The position numbers and the translations under genes are program-made. DNA of 64,000 nucleotides from Pyricularia pennisetigena (lineage: Eukaryota > Ascomycota > Sordariomycetes > Magnaporthales > Pyriculariaceae). The notes beneath the pieces are model-generated. The model was not told the origin of the DNA and made no database searches. It saw nothing but the letters and a program-made list of their open reading frames with translations. This document shows positions 44,452-54,035 of the stretch, one piece after another (the first letter of the stretch is position 1; each line of letters begins with the position of its first letter). The stretch covers positions 4,515,259-4,579,258 of the forward strand of contig NC_043742.1 of the NCBI RefSeq assembly GCF_004337985.1, written 5' to 3'.

Positions 44452-44470
44452 CTACTACTCATAGTAGTAG
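44452..44470. repeat. Inverted repeat CTACTACT-cat-AGTAGTAG
   Basis: Eight-bp perfectly complementary arms with a three-base loop, in the gene-free 40602-45469 region. It has no following T run in either orientation that would suggest an RNA polymerase III end. Confidence 0.8.
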
Positions 44471-45072
44471 GTACCATAGTAACAACTGCCAGGGTCTGAG
44501 CCCCACTGAGAAACACTTTGACTTTTACTTTTCTGGGTCGCAGCTTGGCTGGTGCCCCCGAAGAAAAAAATCTTTCTCGACTCGAGCCAACAAAGGCTGT
44601 GTCCCCGTCCATCAAGCCATCCACCTCTCCATGCCTTCCATGCCCCCCTAAAAGCAGGGCGGACCCACGGTTGTATCCGGACTTTATCCAACGAGCATGG
44701 TATCGAATTAAAAGCATGCCGCCCGTCGGGACCCAATCATCTCCGTCGGTTCGCAGAATGAGAGTAAGAGCGGAGAAGTAAAGGGTCAAGGATGGAAAAT
44801 TAGAGGCCCAGGCTTCCCACGAGTGCATTCATTCAGTTGAGTCATTAACCAGGTAGTTGGGAGGGGCCAAGACCAGCCCAGCTTCTATTGTTTGTACAGT
44901 TACTACAGCAGCACTTTGTTGTTACTTGTCGTGTCTTGCGGTTTAATTCGCACGTGGGTTTCTGCACGGGGAAGGCGGAAGCAGATTCCACTCGGACTAT
45001 TAACGAAGAAAAAAAAAATATTCTCCTGTCCCCGTTATCACGTCCCTTGACGCTGTATGAATATAATTATAC

Positions 45073-45100
45073 AAAAAAAAAAAAAAAAAAAAAAAAAAAA
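45073..45100. repeat. Poly(A) homopolymer, 28 bases
   Basis: Pure A run about 370 bases beyond the stop of the small minus-strand gene at 45470-45871. It is poly(T) in that gene's orientation. Confidence 0.92.
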
Positions 45101-45469
45101 CCACCAGCAAATCATCATTACCCCTCTCTTCCCCGACTCATAATCATCCGACATTAAACAATCATTCGATGCAAAGATCCGACCGAACCCTGAGTTAGGT
45201 TCATCCGTCCCGCCTGTTCTGTACAACCTCCACGAAGCACCGTTCCGTGAGTCGAGCTGGCACCAGTCGCTGAGCCAGCCCCGACTCGACGCCCCCAACT
45301 GTTGCGCTCCTTTTGAACCTGCCGCGTGTGATGACCTCTTTGATCGTTGTGGCGTTGTTACAAAGTCTGTGTGTCTTGCCACCCCTTCAATGGCTTGTTT
45401 TCCCATCGACTATCGGCATAATTCTTTTTTCGCCTCTGCCTTTGCGGGTTTTATGCCTCTGTTTCTCCT

Positions 45470-45871
45470 TTAGAAGCGCTTTTTGAGACCACCGATGGCG
45501 CCTACACCAGCTTTGACCTGATCGGCTTGCTGCGCCCCGGCCAGCTGAGAGTCGACAAAATCCTGCCCCGCCTTCATGCCCTGTGCTTGTAGTCTTTTCT
45601 TCTCTGCCATTGCCTTGGCCTTGAACAAGTATGTGCTGCGGAGAAGGGTAAAGAAGGGTGAGCGAGGCCCCCCCGCAATGGGTCAGTATGTTGTGCTTCT
45701 TCTTGCGAAGTTCTTGTATGCCAGGAATACGTAAGAGTAATCCCCAACGGGTGACCAGACAACTTACCCAACCTGCTCGATATAAGGGTCCAGATAACCT
45801 TGCTGGTAGGCGTAGTAGAGGGTCGCCATGGCGATGATAAAGAGCAAGCAAATGACTAGTGCCTCGATCAT
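45470..45871 (-). CDS. Small conserved fungal membrane protein, 89 residues
   Basis: Two exons: 45871-45768 and 45635-45470. Intron 45636-45767 (132 nt) has a consensus donor GTAAGTT and acceptor CCGCAG, and the split Gly codon closes in frame. The N-terminus MIEALVICLLFIIAMATLYY is one membrane helix. Then comes AYQQGYLDPYIEQVGTYLFK and a Lys/Ala/Gln-rich helix (AKAMAEKKRLQAQGMKAG). The end is QADQVKAGVGAIGGLKKRF. I recall similar ~90-residue proteins in other ascomycetes with the same AYQQGYL and GGLKK motifs and no known function. The splice sites and family likeness support a real gene although no frame longer than this exists. Location is presumably ER or mitochondrial membrane. Confidence 0.78.
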
Positions 45872-47200
45872 TTTTGCTGAACTTTTTAGTGGCTTTTTTT
45901 TTTTCTTTTTTTTTTTCTTTTTCTTGTGAAGGTAATACAATTATAGCAATTATAGGAAAGTTAGGCACCGAGGTAATCGTCTGGCTGGGCTTTTGATGTT
46001 TTGAATCTGTATTGATTTTGCCGATCGACTGACTGTTGCTTGCTTTTCACCATACTTATTATATACCCTTTTTCAATATACATTTGGGTAACTTTATACG
46101 TCACATTGCAGTCAAAATCCCTGATATTCTTCAGTATACCCTCAAACGTCAATAGCCCTTACGTTGTGTGTGAATGAAGTAACGAAAGCGATCTGCAACA
46201 CCACGGTGACGTCGGAGTCCTCAATCCACCTATGCCAAAACCCTTCAGCTCCGCATTAAGAATTGCCACCACCCGGCTTCAAAGGGTTCATATCAGGTTT
46301 CTCGTTACCAAGGAAATCAACCAGTGGCACACAGAGAAACACCATTCGTTGCATAATAACCGAACACAGTTACCATTTCCCTACATTTTCTATCCAAAAC
46401 TCCAAATTGTTTGTTTATCTTGTGTCATCCTACTCCAGCAAAGCCACCTCCAGTTTTCTTGGCATCCCGCAGGTTTTTTCCACTCCCTCGCGTGCTCAAA
46501 AGATGCAGCCCTGCGATGGAGACGAAATGCAGGAAAATGGAGTCAAAGATATACTCCCCGTCGTCATGGAGCTGATCGGGAATGCACAACTGTGATGTAA
46601 CGCGCCCGCTCCCAAAAAAAGGCATATACCGGTACTGCCAGTTTGGTTGACATACATTTTTTTTTCTTCTTTTTTTGCTCAAACAAGTTCCGGTCATCAA
46701 TCATTCGTATATTCATGCGCCAAAGCGAGCCCAAGCAAAACAAAAAAGACATTCTACTCTTGAAAGAAAACATAAAGCGAAAAGAAAAGAGATCAAAACG
46801 GCAGAGAAACCAAACACCGGGGCATCGTTGCCCACCAAATAATGCTTTATGTACTGCGTGAGCAGCTTTGCGAGGTATTCTCTAGGCAATGCGTAAAAAG
46901 AAATATCACGGTAGGAGACTGACTGCCCCTGCCGGAGGAGGTCTCATCCAATGTTGTCTATCGTGTTGTAGTAAAATCATATCGTAAGTCGTGAACAAGC
47001 CAGCCGAGCAGCTAAACTGAAGCCCATGGCAAGTCGGAAATGTTTTTTTTTTTTTTTTTTTTTTTGTTGTCATAGCCTTGGCACGGCTATGTTGTATGGC
47101 GCGTGTGCTCTGTCCCCCCACACGCAAGGCTGTAGTGACAGACAAGACAGCGCATGGGGACAGAGTCCAAGTCCAGCGCAGCAGGGACCATGCATGTGCA
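45872..47200. other. Intergenic region between two minus-strand genes
   Basis: Upstream of the small membrane-protein gene and downstream of the F-box gene. T/C-rich sequence at about 45890-45925 lies just before the small gene's ATG; a 23-base T run is at 47043-47065. No gene is supported. Confidence 0.5.
47043..47065. repeat. Poly(T) homopolymer, 23 bases
   Basis: Pure T run 136 bases past the F-box gene stop. Read in that gene's orientation it is an A run, so it could be near its polyadenylation region; this is only positional. Confidence 0.92.
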
Positions 47201-48511
47201 TTAGGCGCTCTGCGGGCTGGGCGAGCGTGCTGGGGTTCCCGGGTACTCTCCACCACGCAAGAGATACCTCTCGAACTCCAGGCCGTCGTCTGCATTATTG
47301 TACAGAGTTCGGCCACGCTCCTCGTCAGAGCCATCTTCACCGTCGTCCCTAAGGATAGGGTTGAAAATGTACTTCTCGTGCGAGTTGGGGTCGAGCATGC
47401 CGCATTCAAAGTGTCCACTAAGATGCACTCTTTCGAGGTGTGGGAGTCGGTTCTGAAGGGAGGTAAAAAGCGATCGGAAAGTGCCCCGACCAAGTTGAAT
47501 GCCACCCACCACCGGTCCACCGGGTTTGACAACCCAGTCACCACCGAGGCGCAGGCGCTTGAGGGTAGGTCCATGCCGCTCCAGGAACCTGCGAAGATCG
47601 CTCTCATCGCAAGACAGTCCCTCCAGCTTGAGGTCGGTCAGTTTTTTGAAAGCGAAGCTACTGCCAACCAACTCTTGAAACCAGATGGCAAACTTGTGGT
47701 GGGGGCTGGCGAAGTTGTGAAATCCCAGGCTGAGTTGCTCCAGATTGGTCGCAAATTGCAAAAAGTGTCCGAAGCCGTTGATGGCGCGAAACTTGGCAGA
47801 AGGCAACATCACCTCGGAAGGATCGACTATGACATCGAGGCGGGTGAGATTGGCAAGAACTGCGGGGGAGTTTCTGAACCAATGTTGACGGTGTTGAGGA
47901 ACCTTGAAGAGCTCCATAGGTAGTCTGTCGATCTCGAGAGACGATATATGAGCCCGGGAGGCGGCAGATATCACTGCATTGAGGTTCGAGCAAGCCTGTT
48001 TGCGGTCCAGCTTGCGGTTGACGGGAAGTCCCAAAGTGCGGCTCAGGAGTTCAGCATCTGGTGTGGTTTTATTGAAAGTGACTTTTACATTATCGAGGTT
48101 GGGCAGCCTCGAGAAGGCCTCGCTCAGAAGATCCGCTTGCATGTCGAAAGGGGGTACATTCTTTCGGAGATGCTCAATCTGCCGGTATCGTTCCCACGCA
48201 CTCTGCAAGCTATTATCGAGTTCGCCGTGGCCTGCAGCTTGAAGGAAGGAAGCATGGCAGTCGCTAATTTCGAAAGGATGAGAAAAGTCAATCAAGACGT
48301 CTCGGATGGCCCCTCGGAGCCGGTCGTGGCCTGAAATGGCATGGAGGCGTCTGGCATCATCCCGCCACGAGAAAGAGCGGAAGACGGGGGGCACAAGGTA
48401 TTCGTAGCCAAGCTCCGCTAGTTTGGCGGAGCACTCGCGAAGAGCCTTGACGGCATCTGGGTCGCAAAACTGGAAAATGAGCCTTACAAGCTCCACGGGG
48501 AGAGAGTCCAT
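47201..48511 (-). CDS. F-box protein with leucine-rich-like region
   Basis: Single exon, 436 residues from the ATG at 48509-48511. The N-terminus MDSLPVELVRLIFQFCDPDAVKALRECS is an F-box: LP.E...I...C, then L..C. The in-frame extension of 52 residues upstream is Cys/Phe-rich and unlike the family, so it is left out. The middle and C-terminal parts have LRR-like segments (NLTRLDVIVD, NLEQLSLGFHNF, KLTDLKLEGLSC, TLKRLRLGGDW, HLERVHLSGHFECG). The tail is acidic. By family it would bind Skp1 in an SCF ubiquitin ligase and present a substrate; the substrate is unknown. Large fungal F-box families are common, so no orthology is claimed. Confidence 0.85.
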   Translation of the reverse strand: MDSLPVELVRLIFQFCDPDAVKALRECSAKLAELGYEYLVPPVFRSFSWRDDARRLHAISGHDRLRGAIRDVLIDFSHPFEISDCHASFLQAAGHGELDNSLQSAWERYRQIEHLRKNVPPFDMQADLLSEAFSRLPNLDNVKVTFNKTTPDAELLSRTLGLPVNRKLDRKQACSNLNAVISAASRAHISSLEIDRLPMELFKVPQHRQHWFRNSPAVLANLTRLDVIVDPSEVMLPSAKFRAINGFGHFLQFATNLEQLSLGFHNFASPHHKFAIWFQELVGSSFAFKKLTDLKLEGLSCDESDLRRFLERHGPTLKRLRLGGDWVVKPGGPVVGGIQLGRGTFRSLFTSLQNRLPHLERVHLSGHFECGMLDPNSHEKYIFNPILRDDGEDGSDEERGRTLYNNADDGLEFERYLLRGGEYPGTPARSPSPQSA

Positions 48512-48866
48512 GCCGAATTGTATCGCATTGGTACAGAAGAAATTTGACGACCAAAGCAGACAGAACGCCAAATCGGTGGGAATCAGGCCGTTTAAGAGAA
48601 GCTCCTGGGCAGCAAAAAGGCGGACTTGAAGAAGTTTGGAGAAATTCGGTGTGATTGGCCAGGGCAAGGGGCTGACAGGAGGTTGGCGGAGTTTAGTCTG
48701 CTAACTGGCAAAAGGGTTCAAAGCAGCCGATCCACGTTTACCCCTGCGCACCCTCCAGTCCAGTAGAAAGCAGTCAGGGCAAATAGATGGAGATGGGAGG
48801 GCCACTAACTTCACGAACCGCCGCTACGGACCAGTCAGATCTGGTGTCTCAAGATGCCTATGAGAC

Positions 48867-49090
48867 TTTTTTTTTTTTTTTTTTNNNNNNNNNNNNNNNN
48901 NNNNNNNNNNNNNNNNNNNNNNNNNNNNNNNNNNNNNNNNNNNNNNNNNNNNNNNNNNNNNNNNNNNNNNNNNNNNNNNNNNNNNNNNNNNNNNNNNNNN
49001 NNNNNNNNNNNNNNNNNNNNNNNNNNNNNNNNNNNNNNNNNNNNNNNNNNNNNNNNNNNNNNNNNNNNNNNNNNNNNNNNNNNNNTTTTT
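48867..49090. other. Assembly gap of 201 N inside a T run
   Basis: Eighteen T precede and five T follow the N block at 48885-49085. The gap therefore sits in a poly(T) tract, which probably stopped assembly there. The true length of the missing sequence is unknown. Confidence 0.95.
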
Positions 49091-49853
49091 GTCCTCTTTA
49101 AAAATTCCTTCTCTCTGTCTTCTGGATCTCCTGCTCTCAGTGGGTATGACAGGGTCCCATGCGGCCAAAGACTTTCCTTCCCTGCCAATCACCAACAGAA
49201 TGGGTAAGGCGGACTGGTGAGAGTTAAGGCAGACGCCACAATCAGGCACCGTGCATTTTTACAAAAATCCAGCGTAGAGTGAGAGGATGCGGGCGAGACG
49301 GGGCAAACTCTGACCGAGAGTCACAAATTAAGAGGAGAAAAAAAAAAGGCACAGTACAGTAGGGCTTGGAGGGAAAGAAAGAGCATGAAGAAGCAAACTA
49401 CAGTAAGTTAACTGTCTGCACCGCGGAAATGAGCCCTGGTCTTCCGCTGAACGAGACAAGGGAAAAATGCTACCATGTGGTTCAGGTTGTGAAACCCGGT
49501 CAACATGGCGCTTCCTTACCTCTTGCGGAATTCTGTTCTGAGCTTTGTGCACCACGGTGTCTGTCTGATCTTCGCTTCTGTCAAAGCCAACGTAAGGCAG
49601 GTGGGGGAAGCATAAGGTGGATAGCAATGTAGCCAAGGTAACATGCCATGTGTTAACTCAAGCCCAAGATGGGGAATTCGGTAAAATCTGGCCAGACCAA
49701 GGTAGCGAAAACGGCAAACACCTAGACCGCCAGTCTGGTCCTGAAAGTTCCAGATCCCGATTTTCTTCTCGAACAAGTGGGCGTAAGCGAGCGGGCGATC
49801 CATGCGACATGTGCAGCTGTCGGCAGCACGTACCTACCTACGCAGCAGGTAAG

Positions 49854-49876
49854 GTACAGTACTGTACTGTACTGTA
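49854..49876. repeat. GTACT short tandem repeat with dyad symmetry
   Basis: GTACA followed by three GTACT units and GTA. Each GTAC is self-complementary, so the tract can fold on itself. It follows an ACCTACCTA stretch at about 49832-49840. Confidence 0.8.
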
Positions 49877-51053
49877 TGGTAGTAAGTAGATCAGGCACGG
49901 GCATCGCGTCGGTCGGTCAGCAAGCCCGCCGCCAGCTGGGTCGGGTCGGCTTCAATCGCTGGCTGAGAAATGAAGGGGAGCGACGGAGATATTTGATGTG
50001 CGCATCGCTGAAGGCTTACGTGCGAACGTCCTTTCCAGAAAAGTCTGTGGCACCCACACACGTACAAGTTTGTTGTGCGGCTGATGTACGCTGGTTGTTG
50101 CGCTGCCATGGCGGCGGACCTTTGTTTCGTTTTGTGTAGCAGCCGTCAGCAATTTCTCTAAGGTTGATGAATCAACAAGACGGTGAGCACGACAAGCAAA
50201 TCTTGCTGTAATGAGATGGGGTTGAGTTTGCTGGTGACCGATCACGCGGTTCGCAAAGCGCTGCATGCGGCGGCGGGGCAAAGGAGTCAGGATTGATGTC
50301 TGCCTGGTTGAGTTTTCTGCTAGCAAACGGCGGTAATAGCCCAAGATTTGTCAAGCTTTGTTTGTTTACGTGGTATTTTTTTTTTTCCCTTCTCTTCTCT
50401 GTTGTTTCTGTTCTATTCCACCTTACCAACTGACTCTTATCATACCCAAGGCACTACCTATGTCCAGGCGTAACAGGCTTGACTTGCGGTTGGCGGGTAA
50501 GGACCTGGATGGGCTAAGGAGACAACTGAGCCCGGCGCCAAGGCGTTACATGTCAGGACCTTGAAGGGTGGCGATGGATGACGGGCGGCCTAAAAGATCA
50601 ATCCACTCGCAAAAATACATAATACTGCATGCTCCATCGCAAATTAATCCATATATTGATCTCCCGTAACAACTTGATATGTGAGCACTCGGGTTCGTCA
50701 GTAAGTACCTATTTACCTATGAACATTGAAAGGAGTGACCTAGGAAAGTTGCTCGTTAGGTTGTAAGTAAGGTTCTATTTCGTAAAAGCGTATCTCATTT
50801 GTGTAAAAGGTTCATTCCCCGCTTGAACCCCCCGCACTCGAATCAATGTGCAACCTAAACTACCGAGAGCGGGAATGAAGCTTCGCGTGACGGTGATTTT
50901 GCCCACCTTTTGTTTCACTCTGGTTATCAATACTCTCCATCTCATGCCGCGTAGCACGTCTACGAGTCACCCAAACTGAAACTCTGGCCTGGCAATCGAT
51001 GCAAAGAAACAAGTCATCAGTCCCTCTGAAGATACTTGAAGGTCTCGTGGATG

Positions 51054-51089
<36 letters not shown>
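51054..51089. repeat. Poly(A) homopolymer, 36 bases
   Basis: Longest intact homopolymer in the window, about 190 bases upstream of the RBR ligase start codon. Confidence 0.95.
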
Positions 51090-51090
<1 letters not shown>

Positions 51091-51276
51091 AATAAGTGTG
51101 AAGGGAAAGCCTCCAAGGGACCAAACACAACGAATAATCCCAAACTCTGATTGATCGGGCAATGAAGAAATACGACTGAACTGCGCAAGAGGAGGAAGTG
51201 ATGCCAAGTCTGGTCCCCTTTGCGTCTTCGCCAGCAGCAGCATGAGCCCTTATGTTTCGGCCACACCGATCCCAAA

Positions 51277-53424
51277 ATGGTGTTCGCATCACTTTTGCCA
51301 TCCTCGAAATTTGGGTCGCGGGCAAGAGCTGGTTCTGGTCAAAGACCTAGGTTGACGTCGCCGCGCCCAAGCTCCACAAACACTGCGTCTGCCTCGACCG
51401 CCTCCACGTCCACACCGACAAGTTCAGCCCCTGCCGCCCATGGCCACGAGTTTATCCTTGACGAAGTCCAACTCCCTTCGATACCCGACGAGCGACCCGA
51501 TCTCCGAGAACTGAACAACTGCCTCGTGGCACTTGCTGTCGTCTTCCCAGACATCCAGCTCGATGTTTTCCGCGAGATGCTCACCAGCTTCGACTGCGAG
51601 TCACGTCTCGCTGTTGTCGCCGATGCACTTGTCAAAAATCGCGTATCTTGGGTGAAGGGCCGGTGGAGGCTACCCGAAGATGCCAACAAAACCCAAGCCT
51701 TGTCGTCAGCAGCAGCAACACCGCCGACAAATGCCGAATCGTTGGGGGGACAGGGTGCGCCACGAAGGAGGCAAGATGGTCCAGTACCGATCAAGGAACA
51801 ATTCAGGAGTTTCGAATACAGGGAAGCGGTCAAATCACTTGCTCTTTACGAGTTCAAGGGTCTTTCACGGTCCGCCGTGACCGCAGTCTTGGCAGAACAC
51901 AACTATTCATACCTAGAGGCCCGCAACACCCTCATTGAGGTTTCTTCCAAATCATGGCGTTTCACTATGGCGAACCTGTTTTCGAGAAAGAAAGCCGCTG
52001 TCCCGGTGACGGCGGCTGGGGCAGTAGACAGCCACCCGCTGGTCATCTGGAAATCCTCGGGCAAGGGCTCTATCTTGCCCATGATCCGGTCTACGGGTAA
52101 CGCAGAGCTGGATCATGAACTTTACTATGAGCTGGTTGCCCCACTAAAGGTCAAGGCTAAAGCAGAACAGGAACACAAGGATCGTGTTCTCGCCGTGGTC
52201 CTCAACATGGAGGAGGCGGAGGCTGCTGATGCCACGCACGAATGCGCCTGTTGCTTTACCACTGCAACCTTTGAGGAGATCACAGTCTGCAATGCAAACG
52301 GCCATATACTCTGTTTCCGTTGTATACAACACTCGATACACGAGGCCGTCTTTGGTCAAGGCTGGCAACGAAGTATCAACAAGGAGCTGGGCACGCTGCG
52401 GTGCCCCGCAGTAGACTCGGATGAGTGCAGCGGCTGTATCCCAGCGGATCAGATGCACCGAGCAATGCTTGAGGAGAAGAATGGGGCTGAAGTGCTGCAC
52501 CGTTTGGATCAGCGTCTAGCCGAGCATGGCCTTATATCAAGCGGCCTGCCGCTTGTTCGCTGCCCATTTTGCAGTTATGCTGAGGTCGATGAGTTATATA
52601 CTCCTTCCAAGGAGCAACAGCTGCGTCTTCGTGCAGCTAGTCTCCTTAAGGTCGCTTTCTTTTGTCTTTGTCTGATGACTGTTCCGTTCCTGCTACCTCT
52701 CATGGTCTTGTCCTCCATCGCATGTCTGCTCTTCACCTCTCAGAAAGCGTTGGGTGATCGCCTTAGGAGCGAATTCGCAAAGGCGCTGACAAGACATCGT
52801 CGACGCCGACGTGGGCTCAAGTTCACATGCCAATCGCCGTCTTGCAACAAGACGTCTTGTCTATCTTGTAACAAGGCATGGACCGATATTCACGTCTGTC
52901 ACGAATCAGCTCTTGTGGCGTTGCGAACGCAGGTCGAACAGGCCATGAGCATGGCCATCAAACGCGTGTGTCCTCGCTGCAATACATCGTTCGTCAAGAA
53001 CTCGGGCTGCAACAAGCTCACTTGTCCATGCGGCTACAAGATGTGTTATGTCTGCCGCAAGGATATTGGCGGCAGCGGCGACGGTGACGATGTTGGCTAT
53101 CGACACTTTTGCGATCACTTCCGGCCAGAGGGCGATCCAAGGCCCTGCGACCAGTGCAACAAGTGCAATCTGTGGGAGACAGAGAACACGGACGCTGTAT
53201 TACAAGAAGCCAGAGACGAGGCAGAGCGTAAATGGCTTGAGGCCGAGGGCCACGGCCTGAACGGCGCTGAAAAGATGTTTCTCGAGACCGGCATCTCTTC
53301 GGGACTCTCATCATCCAGAGCCAGGCAGACCGGGTTCAGGTTTGGGCCAGAACTTTTTAGCAAGGCGAAATGGCCAAGCTTACCAGCTGTCTGCGACGCT
53401 ATTGTTGAGAGTCTCTTTGTATGA
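51277..53424 (+). CDS. RBR-type E3 ubiquitin ligase with internal hydrophobic segment
   Basis: Single exon, 715 residues; the ATG at 51277 is the first in frame. A Ser/Thr-rich start is followed by a CUE-like helix bundle at about 75-125 (LVALAVVFPDIQLDVFREML). RING1 begins at Cys323 (CACCFTT ... GHILCFRCIQH). A strongly hydrophobic stretch follows at about 457-487. The IBR begins at Cys518 (CQSPSCNKTSCLSCNKAW). RING2 begins at Cys565 (CPRCNTSFVKNSGCNKLTC); Cys578 in SGCNK is the likely thioester cysteine by comparison with parkin and HOIP. The layout resembles RNF216/TRIAD3. RBR ligases take ubiquitin from E2 onto RING2 and then to substrate. The hydrophobic segment would place it on a membrane, which is inference. 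Confidence 0.9.
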   Translation: MVFASLLPSSKFGSRARAGSGQRPRLTSPRPSSTNTASASTASTSTPTSSAPAAHGHEFILDEVQLPSIPDERPDLRELNNCLVALAVVFPDIQLDVFREMLTSFDCESRLAVVADALVKNRVSWVKGRWRLPEDANKTQALSSAAATPPTNAESLGGQGAPRRRQDGPVPIKEQFRSFEYREAVKSLALYEFKGLSRSAVTAVLAEHNYSYLEARNTLIEVSSKSWRFTMANLFSRKKAAVPVTAAGAVDSHPLVIWKSSGKGSILPMIRSTGNAELDHELYYELVAPLKVKAKAEQEHKDRVLAVVLNMEEAEAADATHECACCFTTATFEEITVCNANGHILCFRCIQHSIHEAVFGQGWQRSINKELGTLRCPAVDSDECSGCIPADQMHRAMLEEKNGAEVLHRLDQRLAEHGLISSGLPLVRCPFCSYAEVDELYTPSKEQQLRLRAASLLKVAFFCLCLMTVPFLLPLMVLSSIACLLFTSQKALGDRLRSEFAKALTRHRRRRRGLKFTCQSPSCNKTSCLSCNKAWTDIHVCHESALVALRTQVEQAMSMAIKRVCPRCNTSFVKNSGCNKLTCPCGYKMCYVCRKDIGGSGDGDDVGYRHFCDHFRPEGDPRPCDQCNKCNLWETENTDAVLQEARDEAERKWLEAEGHGLNGAEKMFLETGISSGLSSSRARQTGFRFGPELFSKAKWPSLPAVCDAIVESLFV

Positions 53425-54035
53425 GATATTATTTCCAGGTTATATGGTATTCTTTGCACTTGCCGTTGTCCCTCCCTCATTGATGGGCAGACATTAGCTT
53501 GTGCGTAACTGCAACGTGCCAGTCGATGATGCCCGTTCCTTTTCTAGTTAGGCGTCTTTTATCTATCTGATTTTAATCATGCTTTGTTTTTCTATTTCTA
53601 CATGTATCTCAACCTTGTCTGCCCCGCTTGTTTTACCTGGAAAGAAGAACAAATAAAAAAAAAAGGGGGCTCGAGGGATGTGGCAGTCTGCATCAGTTGC
53701 GTCTGGCCTTGTTTGATGATTTCATTGTCACTAGCATTGCTCCTCTCTTTGGCTTACACATTGTCCCCGTTCAGACGGAGGAATTCACAAGACAATCAGT
53801 CGATATACCCTGGATATGAAATAGAAGATGTATTCAAAAGACTTGAAGAATCGTTCCCTCAAAAGGTATCCAAGAAGTGCATCATGTTTGTCAAGCAGAA
53901 AGGTGACGATGAACAAGAAAACCATTCAGTATTCCAGCTTACAGATTATACAATCACATTAAGAAACACGAAGTTGGAAAAAAAAAAGAGACCTATTGAG
54001 CACCATTTATTTTCTCCCCCCAATCCTGAAACACC
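53425..54035. other. Intergenic region between convergent gene ends
   Basis: Between the stops of the RBR ligase (+) and FOX2 (-). The frame at 53584-54210 is not family-like and runs into FOX2 antisense. No gene is supported. Confidence 0.55.

Larger units (their letters stand above)
40602..45469. other. 4.9-kb region without a supported gene
   Basis: Lies upstream of the SYLF gene and downstream of the small gene at 45470-45871. All open frames are short, overlap on opposite strands, or are driven by homopolymers. It holds a TTCG microsatellite (40684-40711), an 8-bp-arm inverted repeat (44452-44470) and a 28-base A run (45073-45100). ACCTA/TAGGT-type words recur, for example at 40910-40925 and 41102-41112. 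No transposase, LTR or tRNA was recognised. Confidence 0.5.
48512..51276. other. Intergenic region with assembly gap
   Basis: Between the divergent F-box (-) and RBR (+) genes. Contains the N gap at 48885-49085, a GTACT array at 49854-49876 and a 36-base A run at 51054-51089. No gene is supported, but a small gene could be hidden in or near the gap. Confidence 0.5.

Noticed and set aside
47043..47065. Poly(A) tail of a processed retrocopy
   Set aside because: No spliced copy of a gene or target-site duplication is seen beside this or the other long A/T runs.
47078..47923. Plus-strand frame of 281 codons
   Set aside because: Antisense to the F-box gene.
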